DNA from: an uncultured Anaerolineae bacterium | GTDB taxonomy: Bacteria > Chloroflexota > Anaerolineae > Anaerolineales > Villigracilaceae | Reading direction: 5' to 3' | Length of the DNA stretch: 64,000 nt | Assembly (NCBI GenBank): GCA_903838415.1 | Contig: CAILYI010000272.1 | Coordinates: 20,927-84,926 of the forward strand | Part shown: piece by piece, positions 50,342-61,560 of the stretch | Numbering within the stretch: the stretch's first letter is position 1 | Layout: the number at the start of each line of letters is the position of its first letter | The notes under the pieces: model-generated | Told to the model about the DNA's origin: nothing | Databases searched by the model: none | The model's input: the letters and a program-made list of their open reading frames with translations, nothing else | Made by a program: the position numbers and the translations under genes

Positions 50342-51976
50342 ATGAAAAAATCCGACTCCCTCTCTGATATAATCACCAATATCCTGTTGCTGGGCTGCCT
50401 GGTTTTTCTATGGAGCCAGTTCGCCCCGGCCAAATACGGCGGCCCAGCCGAATATATCATCGTCAACGGCATCAGTATGCAGCCCACCTATCACAGCGGC
50501 GACCTGGTCATCAGCCACGTCAGCGCCAGCTACCAGGTCGGTGAGGTGGTGGCTTATTGGGATAAACAAACCAATCGTTACGTTATCCACCGCATCGTCG
50601 GGCTGGAAAATGGTCAATATACGCTGAAAGGCGATAACAATCTGGAAAATGATATTGCTCATCCTACCCAAAGCGAAATCGTCGGAAAATTGTGGCTGCA
50701 CCTGCCGGGCGCAGGCGGCTGGCTGGGCGTGCTCAGCGCCTCAAAAGGCACAGCCCTGGCGCTCACCGTGCTGGGCGGTGTGGTCGTGAGCGGGCTGCTG
50801 CTGCAGCCCGGCGCCCCGGCCAGGAAAACCCGCAAAAACAAGCCGCTCCTACCCGCTTCGCTGGCCAGCGTACTGCCGCAGGGCGGCAATTGGGCGCAAA
50901 CTGCCGTGGAAATCGGCCTGTATCTCTCGGCCTTTCTGGCGCTGATTGCGCTGATCGCGGTTGTGATGGCCTTCTCGCGCCCGATACTGACCCAAACTAG
51001 CACAAATTTGGCCTACCAGCAGAGCGGCAATTTCTTCTACTCGGCATCCGCCACCGCCGGGGTGTACGACACCGACACGGTGCGTTCCGGCGAACCGATT
51101 TTCCCCAAGCTAACCTGTAACATGAGTGTCGGCTTCACCTACACCCTGACGGGCGACCAACTGCAGGATGTAACTGGCACGCACCAGTTGAGCGCGGTCG
51201 TGATGGACGAACAAAGCGGCTGGCAGCGCACCATCCCACTCGTGGCGCAAACCTCCTTCAATGGCAACAATTATTCAGACGCGTCATCGCTAAACTTGTG
51301 TCAGATTCTAGATCTGGTGGCGGCGGTCGAAATGCAAACCGAGTTCAGCCCAAGCACGTACACCCTGTTAATTATGCCGCGCGCCGCGGTTTCCGCCCAA
51401 GTTGGCGGGCAAGATTTCTCTGATACGTTCGAACCGGTACTCAAGTTCGGCTTCGACAAAGTGCATTTTTATTACGTCAAGGAAAGCATTGGCTCGGAAA
51501 CGAAGGACCCGCTGAACCCGGTCAAGAGCGGCAAGTTGAGCAACCCGCTGCAGCAGACCAATTCAATAAAGCTGCTAGGAATAGAAACTGATGTGGCCAG
51601 CGCGCGCCGTTGGAGCCTGGTCAGCCTGGTGCTGGGGCTGTGCGGCCTGGGGCTGTGCGGCCTGTACATCTATGACACCGCCCAACAAAGCCAGGATGGC
51701 CTGATGCGCATCAAACTCGGCAACCTGGTGATGAATGTCTATGACCGCGGTTTCGACAACCAGGCCAATTTCATTGAAGTGGCCGATATCGATGACTTGG
51801 CGCGGCTGGCCGAGCGCCAGAACACCAGCATCCTGCACTTCACGCGTGGCATCCTGCACTATTACCTTGTGCAGGCCAATGGCACCACCTATCGCTACGT
51901 GGTCAGTGATAAAAAGCGCCCGGCAAGCCTGATGAAAATGGACAAAACGTCGCACGCAGCGGAAGAGGAAGTATGA
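50342..51976 (+). CDS. Signal peptidase I (ER/archaeal/SipW-type Ser-His) fused to a large membrane-anchored C-terminal domain
   Basis: VNGISMQPTYHSGDLVI (Ser box), RYVIHRIVGLENGQYTLKGDNNLENDIAHP (His box and GDN), further TM segments and ~330-aa C-terminal region. Confidence 0.85.
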   Translation: MKKSDSLSDIITNILLLGCLVFLWSQFAPAKYGGPAEYIIVNGISMQPTYHSGDLVISHVSASYQVGEVVAYWDKQTNRYVIHRIVGLENGQYTLKGDNNLENDIAHPTQSEIVGKLWLHLPGAGGWLGVLSASKGTALALTVLGGVVVSGLLLQPGAPARKTRKNKPLLPASLASVLPQGGNWAQTAVEIGLYLSAFLALIALIAVVMAFSRPILTQTSTNLAYQQSGNFFYSASATAGVYDTDTVRSGEPIFPKLTCNMSVGFTYTLTGDQLQDVTGTHQLSAVVMDEQSGWQRTIPLVAQTSFNGNNYSDASSLNLCQILDLVAAVEMQTEFSPSTYTLLIMPRAAVSAQVGGQDFSDTFEPVLKFGFDKVHFYYVKESIGSETKDPLNPVKSGKLSNPLQQTNSIKLLGIETDVASARRWSLVSLVLGLCGLGLCGLYIYDTAQQSQDGLMRIKLGNLVMNVYDRGFDNQANFIEVADIDDLARLAERQNTSILHFTRGILHYYLVQANGTTYRYVVSDKKRPASLMKMDKTSHAAEEEV

Positions 51977-52419
51977 GAGGCCTGAGAGTACGTCCCGGCA
52001 GGTTAGCGAAAATATTTTTCTGGGGCTTGCTCGCGCTGATGCTCGCGAGCGTTATTAATGCTATGGCGGCGAGCATGATAATGGACGGGATAACTCCCGT
52101 GATGAGTCACAATGTTATCATCCCTAGCGCCAATGATCTGAAGCCCGCGCAATGTACCATGACCATTTCCCATATCGGTTCAGCAACCAGCGGCAACGAC
52201 CTGATTTACGGCACATCTGGCAATGACACCATCGACGGCGGCGGCGGCAATGACTGCGTCTTCGGCCTGGGCGGCGATGACACCATCGATGGCGGCGCTG
52301 GCAATGACATTATCATCGGCGGCGACGGCACGGATACCTGCATCGATGCGGTGGGCTCAAACACGATCGATTGCGAAACATCAGCAGCGCCAACTCCAGT
52401 ACCAAGCCCAGCACCTTAA
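51973..52419 (+). CDS. Exported RTX-type (hemolysin-type Ca2+-binding) repeat protein
   Basis: GNDLIYGTSGNDTIDGGGGNDCVFGLGGDDTIDGGAGNDIIIGGDGTDTC nonapeptides; N-terminal TM/signal ending INAMAASMIM. Confidence 0.88.
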   Translation: MRGLRVRPGRLAKIFFWGLLALMLASVINAMAASMIMDGITPVMSHNVIIPSANDLKPAQCTMTISHIGSATSGNDLIYGTSGNDTIDGGGGNDCVFGLGGDDTIDGGAGNDIIIGGDGTDTCIDAVGSNTIDCETSAAPTPVPSPAP

Positions 52420-52442
52420 AACTGACAAACCTCATTCAATGC

Positions 52443-52475
52443 GAGAGACCCGGCCATTTGTTGCTGGGTCTCTTT
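52443..52475 (+). terminator. Intrinsic terminator
   Basis: gagacccggc-catttgttg-ctgggtctctttc. Confidence 0.7.
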
Positions 52476-52752
52476 CGTTGCCACCGCAGACGCCTGTCAT
52501 TTTCCGCCTTTTTCGAGAAAAATCGCGCTATTCGTGGCAAAAAACATCACCACAACGCTCAACGCCTGGGGCGATCCGCTATTTATGCACAGGCCGCCAA
52601 CCCCGTGCAGGAATTTCAGATTTGGAAGTGCCGGATCGCGTAATCCCGACTGGTCTGTGAGTGCATCGTCGAATATAATAGAACAACCGCAATCAAAGAA
52701 AAGCGCTGCCGGGATCATTGATCCCTGGCAGAATCCATTAATGGGAGAATAA

Positions 52753-53751
52753 ATGAATAAGAAGTTGCTTTTAACCGTCTGTCTGCTTTTGGCTCTCGCC
52801 ATGACCGCCTGTGCCCAGGCCACCCAGGATACCTCCCTGCTGGCCCCCGAGACCACCCCCATCACACCGCAATCAACGGAATCATCGCAGGCCGCCAAAT
52901 ATAGCATCGCGCTTGTGATGAAAACCCTAACCAATCCGTTTTTTGTCGAAATGGAAAAAGGCGCCCGCAAAGCCGAGAAGGAATTAGGAATTAACTTAAT
53001 CGTCAAAACCGGCGCGCAGGAAACCTCGGTCGAGCAGCAGATCACCATTATCGAAGAACTGATCATGGAAAAAGTGGATGCCATCCTGATCGCCCCGGCC
53101 GATTCCGTCCAATTAATCCCGGTCTTGAAAAAGGCCCAGGATGCGGGCATTGTCATCATCAACCTGGATAACCAGTTGGATGCCAACTCCATGGCCAAGG
53201 TCGGCTTGAACAATGTGCCCTATATCAGCGTGGATAACGTGCAGGGCGCCTACCTTTCGGCGAAATTTATCAGCAGCAAAGTGAGTACCGCCACCGATGC
53301 GATTATCCTGGAAGGAATTCCCACCGCCAAAAACGCGCAAGATCGTAAAAATGGCGCCATCAAGGCCTTCGGCGAAAACTCAAACATAAAAATCGTCGCT
53401 TCAGAAACCGCCCACTGGAAAGTGGATGAAGCCTACGATGTGACCACCCAGTTATTCAGCCAATATCCCAACGTCAAGCTGGTTTTTTGCGCCAATGACA
53501 TGATGGCGCTCGGAACTTTGCAGTACCTGAAAGAAAAAAACATTACGGATGTACAAGTCGCCGCGTATGATGCCCTCGATGAAGTCATGCCGATGCTCAA
53601 GGATGGCAGCCTGCAATCCACCATCGACCAGCAAGCCGCCAATCAAGCCTATACCGGTGTGCAGTTCGCCATCCGCGCCCTGGGGGGTGAAGTACTCCCG
53701 CCGATCACATTGCTGGATGTCCTGCTTGTGACCCGTGAAAATGCCCGGTAA
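52753..53751 (+). CDS. Periplasmic sugar-binding-type lipoprotein (PBP type I)
   Basis: Lipobox [70 protein letters not shown]. Confidence 0.9.
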   Translation: MNKKLLLTVCLLLALAMTACAQATQDTSLLAPETTPITPQSTESSQAAKYSIALVMKTLTNPFFVEMEKGARKAEKELGINLIVKTGAQETSVEQQITIIEELIMEKVDAILIAPADSVQLIPVLKKAQDAGIVIINLDNQLDANSMAKVGLNNVPYISVDNVQGAYLSAKFISSKVSTATDAIILEGIPTAKNAQDRKNGAIKAFGENSNIKIVASETAHWKVDEAYDVTTQLFSQYPNVKLVFCANDMMALGTLQYLKEKNITDVQVAAYDALDEVMPMLKDGSLQSTIDQQAANQAYTGVQFAIRALGGEVLPPITLLDVLLVTRENAR

Positions 53752-56335
53752 AATCCGATTTCCCTGGCCAAGTCCCAGCCTGGCACTCAGCCTGACGCTG
53801 GCACTTGGCCTAGCGAGCGTTATCCCCTTGATGGTGCTGGGAATCATCTCGGATAATGTCTCGCGCCTTGTGATTCAACAGGACGTGGCCCATTACGCCC
53901 AGGCCATGGTCAGCGCCCAGGGGGATTACCTGGATGTGCTCTTCCAGGAAATCGAAAGCCTGATCATCAACGTCTCGGGTGTGGAGGAAATCAAAACCGC
54001 CATCGACGACGCCGCCAGCTCCCCGGATGAATATACCCGTCTGGCCACCCACGCCCGGATTGGGTACATCCTGAGTGGCTACAGCGGCATCAAGGGCCTG
54101 GTCTCGCTCGATATTTTCACGCCCAGCGGGGCGCACTATCACGTCGGCGACACCTTAAATGTCCAGGAAATCAATCAGCCCTTGCTGGAACAGATTAAAG
54201 CATATACGGATGCATCCAACAGCCTGGTCACCTGGGATGGAGTGCTTGACAATGTAAACGTCAACTCCTCCCATAAAAAGGTCATCACTGCCTCGCGCCT
54301 GTTTCAAGTGGTGGATGTGAACTCCCTGCAGGAAAAGCAAGGCGCGCTGCTGCTGGTAAATTACAACACGGACAATTTATTCGACCACTTTTCCAACGTC
54401 AAGCTGGGAACTGGCGCGTATTTCATTATCGTCGACAATCAGGGACGGCTGGTCTATCATCCCAACCGCGATTTTATCGGATCATTGGTCTCGCCAGCTT
54501 TCCTGAAAAAATTGGTGGATGGCAGCACGGTCATCGATGTCAATGGCCAGCAAATGCTGGTGACGTATACTCACTCAAAAGTGAACGGTTGGCTGGTGGC
54601 AAGCCTGACACCCTACAAAAACCTGACCACCAGCGCAGACACGATTCGAAACACAACCGGCCTGGTGATGGTCTTCAGTCTCGCCTTCATTGCGCTGATT
54701 GTCTTTTGGGTAACCCGCGTGGTGATTCGCCCGCTGACACAGATCACGGAATTATTCCAGAAAATTCAAAACGGCACCTTCAACTGGCAAATTCGCCTGG
54801 ACGAAAATCGCCCCGACGAAATCGGCGAGATGATGCGCTGGTTTAATATGTTCCTAAATGGCATGGAAGCGAAAAACCGGGCCGAGCAGGAATTGGTCGA
54901 AGCCAAGGAATCGGCCGAATCGGCCAACCGCGCCAAAAGCGCCTTCCTTGCCAATATGAGCCACGAACTGCGCACGCCGCTCAACGCCATTTTGGGCTTT
55001 AGCGAACTGATGGCCCGCGATGCCGCCCTGAACGAATCGCAGCGCGAAAATATTGAGACCATCAACCGCAGCGGCGAACACCTGCTCGGATTGATTAATG
55101 ACATTCTCGATCTCAGCAAAATCGAAGCCGGGCGCGTGGATGTGCAGATGTCCACCTTTGACCTGTATCGAATGGTGGAAGGAATCGGAGAAATGTTCGG
55201 CTTTCGCGCCAGGCAAAAAAGTCTGACGCTGATCGTTGAGTGCGCCCCGGATGTGCCGCAATTTGTCAACACGGACGAGGGCAAGCTGCGCCAGGTATTA
55301 ATCAACCTGCTCGGAAACGCCATCAAATTTACCAGGAGTGGATCGGTTGCGCTGCGGGTAAAGTTGGAAGATGGCGATCAGCCGGACGAACAGGAAGCTC
55401 TTAAATACTGGCTGAATTTTTTCGTGGAAGATACCGGGGTTGGCATTTCTGCCGAGGATTTGCCCCAAATCTTCACTCCGTTTGTGCAGTTGGAAGAAGG
55501 CAAACGGCTGCAACAAGGAACCGGGCTGGGCCTGGCAATCAGCCTCCAGCAAGTGGAATTGTTGGGCGGCAAGATACAGGTCACCAGTGAAGAGGGCCAG
55601 GGCTCAACCTTCAGCTTTACCATCCCCGTCAGCCCTGGAATTGTTCCTGAGAATTTCACTGCCAACGGCCGAGTTTCCAGACTGGCCCCCGGACAGCAAG
55701 CTCCCGATGGCGGACCATTCCGCCTTTTAATTGTGGAAGATGTCGAAGTCAACCGGCGTTTTCTGGTCAATTTGCTCAGTTCCATCGGATTCGAATTGCG
55801 CGAAGCGGTCAATGGACAGGAAGCCATGGAGATTTGGGAGTCATGGAAACCCCAGCTCATTTTCCTGGATCTGCGCATGCCGGTGATGGATGGCCTGGAA
55901 GTTCTGCGCCGCATCAAGGCTACCCCCCAGGGTCAGCAGACCGTCATTGTCATCCTGACCGCAAACGCCTTTGACGAAGACCGCGCTGCAGTGCTCGCTT
56001 TGGGCGGCGACGCTTTCATCCGCAAGCCGGTTCGTGAAAGTCAGATCATCCTGGCCCTGCAAACACACCTGGGAGTACAATTCGAGACCATGCCCGTCTC
56101 CGCATCGGCTGATGAACTGGAAAAACTCTCCCAGTCGAATTCACAAGATGCCGCCAGCCTGCCAGAAAACTGGCAGGAAAAGATGCGGCAGGCCGTCATC
56201 GCAGCGGATGTGATTGAGATGCAGTCATTAATTAAGGAAATTGAAGAAACATCGCCGACCTTGAGTAAAAAACTGGCGCAATTGGTTTACAACTTTGACT
56301 ACGAAAGAATCACAACCGTGATCGATTCGTTGTGA
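53741..56335 (+). CDS. Hybrid sensor histidine kinase (periplasmic sensor, HAMP, HisKA, HATPase, REC)
   Basis: [52 protein letters not shown]...[12 protein letters not shown]; start overlaps the upstream PBP gene. Confidence 0.93.
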   Translation: MPGKIRFPWPSPSLALSLTLALGLASVIPLMVLGIISDNVSRLVIQQDVAHYAQAMVSAQGDYLDVLFQEIESLIINVSGVEEIKTAIDDAASSPDEYTRLATHARIGYILSGYSGIKGLVSLDIFTPSGAHYHVGDTLNVQEINQPLLEQIKAYTDASNSLVTWDGVLDNVNVNSSHKKVITASRLFQVVDVNSLQEKQGALLLVNYNTDNLFDHFSNVKLGTGAYFIIVDNQGRLVYHPNRDFIGSLVSPAFLKKLVDGSTVIDVNGQQMLVTYTHSKVNGWLVASLTPYKNLTTSADTIRNTTGLVMVFSLAFIALIVFWVTRVVIRPLTQITELFQKIQNGTFNWQIRLDENRPDEIGEMMRWFNMFLNGMEAKNRAEQELVEAKESAESANRAKSAFLANMSHELRTPLNAILGFSELMARDAALNESQRENIETINRSGEHLLGLINDILDLSKIEAGRVDVQMSTFDLYRMVEGIGEMFGFRARQKSLTLIVECAPDVPQFVNTDEGKLRQVLINLLGNAIKFTRSGSVALRVKLEDGDQPDEQEALKYWLNFFVEDTGVGISAEDLPQIFTPFVQLEEGKRLQQGTGLGLAISLQQVELLGGKIQVTSEEGQGSTFSFTIPVSPGIVPENFTANGRVSRLAPGQQAPDGGPFRLLIVEDVEVNRRFLVNLLSSIGFELREAVNGQEAMEIWESWKPQLIFLDLRMPVMDGLEVLRRIKATPQGQQTVIVILTANAFDEDRAAVLALGGDAFIRKPVRESQIILALQTHLGVQFETMPVSASADELEKLSQSNSQDAASLPENWQEKMRQAVIAADVIEMQSLIKEIEETSPTLSKKLAQLVYNFDYERITTVIDSL

Positions 56336-57867
56336 GAATCCGCGAAAGAAAAATAATGGTTGGAGAATCTAGCTTGAAAAAAAGCTCAATACCAGAAATC
56401 AAAGCCGACATTCTGATCGTGGATGACACTCCCGAAAATCTGCGCTTACTGAACCAAATATTGAGCCAATATTACAAAGTCCGCCTTGCTCCGAGCGGTA
56501 CGATTGGCCTGGCGGCAGCCCGCTCCACGCCCCCCGATTTGATCTTGCTCGATATCATGATGCCCGCCATGAATGGCTTTGAAGTTGCGGCCCAACTCAA
56601 AGCCGATCAAACCACCGCAGACATCCCGATCATTTTCATGAGCGCGCTGGATGACACGGACAGCAAAGTCCGTGGTTTCGCGGCGGGCGGCATTGATTAC
56701 ATCACCAAGCCCTTTCAAGAAGTGGAAGTATTGGCGCGGGTGCGAACCCACATGTCGGTCCATACCCTGTACAAGCAGGCCCAGGCAGAAATCTCGGAAC
56801 GCAAGCGCGCAGAAAACGAACTACGCGAAAGCGAATTCCGCATCCGGGCGCTGCTCAGCGCCGTGCCAGACACCATGTACCGCATCCGCCGGGATGGCAT
56901 TTTTCTGGATTTCAAAGCCAGCTCAAACGACCTGTTATTGGCGCCTCCCGAAAAAATTGCGGGCGCTGCGCTGATGGATATTCTCGATGAGCCCCTGTCC
57001 AAAAAATTCATGACCTGTGTGACAAAGGTGCTCGAAAGCAAGGAAATCCAAACCCTGGAATATAAGCTCCAGAAAGAAGACGCCTCCCGTGTATTTGAAG
57101 CACGCTTTAAAGACAGCGGCGCCGAGGAAGTCACCGTCATCGTGCGGGATATCAGCGACCGGGCGCGTTTGGAACAGATGAAATCAGATTTCATCAACCG
57201 GGCGACCCACGAACTGCGCACCCCCATCTCCGCAATGATCCTGATGGTTGATCTATTAGATGGAGAAACCACCGACGATGAGCGCGCGGAATACTGGGAG
57301 ATCTTGAAAAACGAACTGGGGCGCGAACGCATCCTGGTGGAAGACCTGCTGAGTGCCGGTCGGCTGGAAAGCGATCAGGCCCAATGGAAATTCCGTTCAA
57401 TTGATATCGCCAAAATTGCAAGACAAACGCTGGATCAATTTGAAATGCCCGCCCGCGAAAAAGCGGTTGCGATGTCTTTACAGACGCTGGGCGATGTAGA
57501 TGAAAACTCATTCGTCATTCTGGCCGATGAAAAAGCACTGACCCAGGTTTTTGTAAATTTATTGGGAAATGCCATTAAATTTACCCCCACCAGTGGCAAT
57601 GTCAATGTTCTATTAAAGAGAGTCGATACGGGCCTTGAAATTTCAATTACTGATACCGGCATTGGCATTCCCAGTGAAGATATCCCGATGCTGTTCAATC
57701 GATTCTTCAGAGGCACAAACGCCATCGAGGAGGAAATCCAGGGAACCGGCATAGGTTTGTTCATCGTCCAATCCATCCTGGAAAAACACAAAGGCACCAT
57801 CAAGGTACATAGTAAATTAGGCCAGGGCACCCAATTCGATATCTGGCTGCCAATTGATCATAAATAA
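56332..57867 (+). CDS. REC-PAS-histidine kinase
   Basis: [18 protein letters not shown]...[44 protein letters not shown]. Confidence 0.93.
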   Translation: MRIRERKIMVGESSLKKSSIPEIKADILIVDDTPENLRLLNQILSQYYKVRLAPSGTIGLAAARSTPPDLILLDIMMPAMNGFEVAAQLKADQTTADIPIIFMSALDDTDSKVRGFAAGGIDYITKPFQEVEVLARVRTHMSVHTLYKQAQAEISERKRAENELRESEFRIRALLSAVPDTMYRIRRDGIFLDFKASSNDLLLAPPEKIAGAALMDILDEPLSKKFMTCVTKVLESKEIQTLEYKLQKEDASRVFEARFKDSGAEEVTVIVRDISDRARLEQMKSDFINRATHELRTPISAMILMVDLLDGETTDDERAEYWEILKNELGRERILVEDLLSAGRLESDQAQWKFRSIDIAKIARQTLDQFEMPAREKAVAMSLQTLGDVDENSFVILADEKALTQVFVNLLGNAIKFTPTSGNVNVLLKRVDTGLEISITDTGIGIPSEDIPMLFNRFFRGTNAIEEEIQGTGIGLFIVQSILEKHKGTIKVHSKLGQGTQFDIWLPIDHK

Positions 57868-57910
57868 CACCTGTGATCGTCGGCAGCAAGGCGCCTGGGA
57901 ATAAGCTGTA

Positions 57911-57956
57911 AGAGACCGGTGATGACATGCCAAGTGTCAGCACCAGTCTCTTTTTC
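57911..57956 (+). terminator. Intrinsic terminator
   Basis: agagaccggtg...caccagtctcttttt. Confidence 0.75.
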
Positions 57957-58317
57957 ATTCCGCATGAGTCAGATTGACTCAAGGCAAAGATTCTCCGCCA
58001 GGGTTGACCGGGCAAGCATTCAGTATCGATCGAGTTTAGATATTGCAATCCAGCCAATTTGAGGCAGTTTCATCAATATTATTCCCCACATCTCAAGTTT
58101 TATATATTTTGGTCGATAGTAGACTCGGTTAGTTACCCCAGTTTGAACGCAAGTTGAACGATTCCAGGCGCGAAAACAAAATTCTTCAATTCCAGCAACA
58201 ATTGCGCTCAAACACCGCAGAATGTAGCCGTCTCAACAACACCGTAAATCGCATGGATTTATTTTCCCTGCGACTCATCAAACGAAACACGGAACTCCCT
58301 CTCGCAGGCAGGTAAAG

Positions 58318-61300
58318 ATGGTACAGCAATTCAACTCTCCAAAAACCACTGAGCCAAAATTCAATACATTTTGGCTTCCTTTATTAATCGGGGCATTATT
58401 ATTTGGCGTCATCAGCCTGTTCGCCTGGTCCCTCAATAATCAGCAGAATACCAACCGGGCAGCGACGCTGGATGTTGAAAATGGAAAAATCGTTGCCTAC
58501 CTTGAAAATGATTTAAATAATCGTGTTTCGGTCCTGCAACGCTACGCGAAGCAATGGGAAGTTCATAATGGTTTTTCGCAGGAAGAATTTAACGCGGACG
58601 CGCAGGCTTTTATCAACGACATGCCCGGTTTTCAAGCGATTGAGTGGGTGGACCAAAATTACAATGTGCGGACGGTTGTCCCTGTGGCTGGTAACGAAGC
58701 AGCGCAAAGTTTGAATCTCGCCTTCGAAGAAAACAGGCGACTGGCGCTTGAATCCGCGAAAAATTTAGGCGTTCCTTCCATGGCATCTCCGGTTAATCTG
58801 GTTCAAGGTGGGCAGGGTTTTCTGATCTACTTCCCCATTATTGTTCACGGACAGTTTGAAGGGTTTGTATTGGCTGTCTTTAAAATGGATGAGTGGGTCA
58901 AGTATGTTCTGGATACAAATGAAACCCAGAATATGACCGAAAATCTGAGAACTGCCATCATCCTCGACGATACCATGGTTTTCAAGCAGGCAGGCTGGGA
59001 TGGCCTGAACAATAGCTCTGGCACCAGTTTATTACAGACGAACTTGCTGGCGCCAACGACGGTCTTAAAATTTTTGGGACACCGCTTTGCCGTGCAATCC
59101 AAACCTACGGCAATCTTCCTGGAACGCAACAATAATCATTTTTCCGAAATAATCTTGCTGATCGGTTTTTTGTTATCGGCGCTGGTCGCTTATATGGTGC
59201 GCTTATTTCAGAAGACAAACTCAGAAACCTGGCGAAACTACGTCACCAAGACAGCCCTGGAAGATGAAATCCAGGAACATCAACAGACTGCTGGAGAATT
59301 ACAATACTCATTGTCCCGTCTGGATATGGCCACCAAAGCTGGCGGCATCGGCATCTGGAGCTGGCACGTTCCGACCAATTTTCTAACCTGGAATGAGCGC
59401 ATGTTCAATATTTACGACATGCCGCCCGATATCATGCCGGTTTATGACACCTGGCGAAACGCAATCCACCCTGATGACCGTCAGGCAACCGAGACCCTTC
59501 TGCAAAACGCCACGCAAGGAAAAGCAACCTTCAACACCGAATTCCGCATCCTGCTCTCCACGGGCGAAGTACGCTATCTCGGTGCAGCCGCCAGAGTGGA
59601 AAGGGATTTCACCGGTAAACCTTTACGCGTCAATGGGATCAATTGGGACCTCACCCCGCGCAAACAGATGGAAATCCACCTGAGCGGGCGGGTGAAAGAA
59701 CTGACTTGCTTAAACGAAGTGGGACGCCTGGTTGAAAATCAAAGCATCTCGGAAGCAGAACTTTGCCAGCAAACCCTTGAGCGGCTCGTCGACGCCATGC
59801 AATTTAATCAGACCGCCGAGGCGGTGATCGAATTGGACGGCAGACGCTATCAATCTGCAAATTACACCGGCATCCAGCCCCACAAAATGACCGCCCCGAT
59901 TCGAGCCAATGGCCTGGAGTCTGGGCAGCTTTCGGTGTATTACACGGAAGATAAACCGATCTGGCTGCTTGAAGAGCAAAATCTGCTCGAAAACATCGTA
60001 AGCCTGCTCAGTTTATGGTTTGAAAAAGAAAAATCGGAGGTCATGGTCCGCAGGCTGACGCAGGCCGTGGAACAAAGCCCTGTTTCCATCGTAATTACAG
60101 ATACTGCCGGGAATATCGAATACGTTAATCCGCAGTTCTGCGAGCTGACCGGGTATAGCCTGGCGGATGTCATCGGGAAAAATCCGCGCATCTTAAAGAG
60201 TGACCATACCTCGCGGGAAGAATACAAAAGGATGTGGGAAACCATTTTATCTGGCAAAGTCTGGTATGGGGAATTCCGCAACCGCAAGAAGAATCATGAA
60301 TTTTACTGGGAAAAAACCTCCATCTCGCCGATGTTGGACGAAAACGGGAATATCACCCATTTTTTGGCAATGAAAGAAAACATCACCGAAGGAAAAATCA
60401 TGGAGGGTCACCTGCGTCAGAGCGAGTCACAAAATTTGGCTTTGCTCAGCGCAATTCCCGACTTGATGTTTCGCATTGACCACGAAGGGATCATTCTGGA
60501 TTACAAGGCGACCTCCAATGAACTGCTGATTGTCCCCGCCGATAAAATCATTGGATACTCAATTGACACGATTCTGGATGAAGACTCAGCGGCTACCGCA
60601 AAAGATTGTATTGAACGCGCCCTGGAAAGTGAGCAAGTACAATCGATGGAGTTCAGCCTGAGAATGGGAAATTCCACCCGCTTTTATGAATCGCGCTTTA
60701 AGAGCAGCGGGGTCGATGAGGTCATCGCCATCATTCGTGACATCAGTGAGCGGATGCGCCTCGAGCAAATGAAAACCGACTTTATCAATCGCGCGACTCA
60801 CGAAATGAGAACTCCCGTCACCACGATGCTGCTCATGGTCAATTTAATCGATAACCAGGCCAGCCAGGACGAATTTGAAGAATATTGGGGTGTCTTAAAA
60901 AGCGAATTGAACCGTGAGCGCTTGCTAATTGAGACTCTCCTTAGCGCAGGCCACCTGGAAAGCGACCAGTTTCAATTCAATTTTCGCGCCATTGAGATCG
61001 ACGAATTAATAAAAGAAACTATCCGACAGCTTGAACTTTCAGCCAGGGAAAAAAATATCGTCATCACCATGGAATCATTGCTGACAGATGACAAATCTCC
61101 GCATTTGGTAAATGCTGATGAAAACGCGCTTACCCAGGTGTTTATCAATATCATCGGCAATGCGATTAAATTCACGCCAGCTGAAGGTAAAGTTCACATT
61201 CAACTGCAAAGCTCGGATTCTGGTATGCAAGTCTCGATTATCGACACGGGGATTGGGATTCCAAGCGAAGATATGCCGATGATGTTCAACCGATTTTTCC

Positions 61301-61506
61301 GAGGCTCCAACGCCATCGTTGAAGAAATCCAGGGCACGGGTCTCGGGTTGTTTATTGTTCGCGCAATTTTAGATAAACATGGCGGGAATATCCATGTCAC
61401 AAGTGAACCTGGCAAGGGCAGTCAATTCGATGTGTGGCTGCCCGTCAGCCAGGAACAAATCAGCTTCCAATCCAGCCATCCTGTTATCCAGGCCGAAACC
61501 AAATAG
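58318..61506 (+). CDS. CHASE-like sensor, multi-PAS histidine kinase
   Basis: TM-flanked extracellular module (FINDMPGFQAIEWVDQNYNVRTVVP...GFLIYFPIIVHGQFEGFVLAVF); PAS (NIEYVNPQFCELTGYSLADVIGKNPRILKSDHT); NRATHEMRTPVTTM; GTGLGLFIVRAIL. Confidence 0.92.
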   Translation: MVQQFNSPKTTEPKFNTFWLPLLIGALLFGVISLFAWSLNNQQNTNRAATLDVENGKIVAYLENDLNNRVSVLQRYAKQWEVHNGFSQEEFNADAQAFINDMPGFQAIEWVDQNYNVRTVVPVAGNEAAQSLNLAFEENRRLALESAKNLGVPSMASPVNLVQGGQGFLIYFPIIVHGQFEGFVLAVFKMDEWVKYVLDTNETQNMTENLRTAIILDDTMVFKQAGWDGLNNSSGTSLLQTNLLAPTTVLKFLGHRFAVQSKPTAIFLERNNNHFSEIILLIGFLLSALVAYMVRLFQKTNSETWRNYVTKTALEDEIQEHQQTAGELQYSLSRLDMATKAGGIGIWSWHVPTNFLTWNERMFNIYDMPPDIMPVYDTWRNAIHPDDRQATETLLQNATQGKATFNTEFRILLSTGEVRYLGAAARVERDFTGKPLRVNGINWDLTPRKQMEIHLSGRVKELTCLNEVGRLVENQSISEAELCQQTLERLVDAMQFNQTAEAVIELDGRRYQSANYTGIQPHKMTAPIRANGLESGQLSVYYTEDKPIWLLEEQNLLENIVSLLSLWFEKEKSEVMVRRLTQAVEQSPVSIVITDTAGNIEYVNPQFCELTGYSLADVIGKNPRILKSDHTSREEYKRMWETILSGKVWYGEFRNRKKNHEFYWEKTSISPMLDENGNITHFLAMKENITEGKIMEGHLRQSESQNLALLSAIPDLMFRIDHEGIILDYKATSNELLIVPADKIIGYSIDTILDEDSAATAKDCIERALESEQVQSMEFSLRMGNSTRFYESRFKSSGVDEVIAIIRDISERMRLEQMKTDFINRATHEMRTPVTTMLLMVNLIDNQASQDEFEEYWGVLKSELNRERLLIETLLSAGHLESDQFQFNFRAIEIDELIKETIRQLELSAREKNIVITMESLLTDDKSPHLVNADENALTQVFINIIGNAIKFTPAEGKVHIQLQSSDSGMQVSIIDTGIGIPSEDMPMMFNRFFRGSNAIVEEIQGTGLGLFIVRAILDKHGGNIHVTSEPGKGSQFDVWLPVSQEQISFQSSHPVIQAETK

Positions 61507-61560
61507 TCTATCCAAATCATCCGATCATATTTTTTCAAGAAACAAAGAAAGTGGTGCCTA

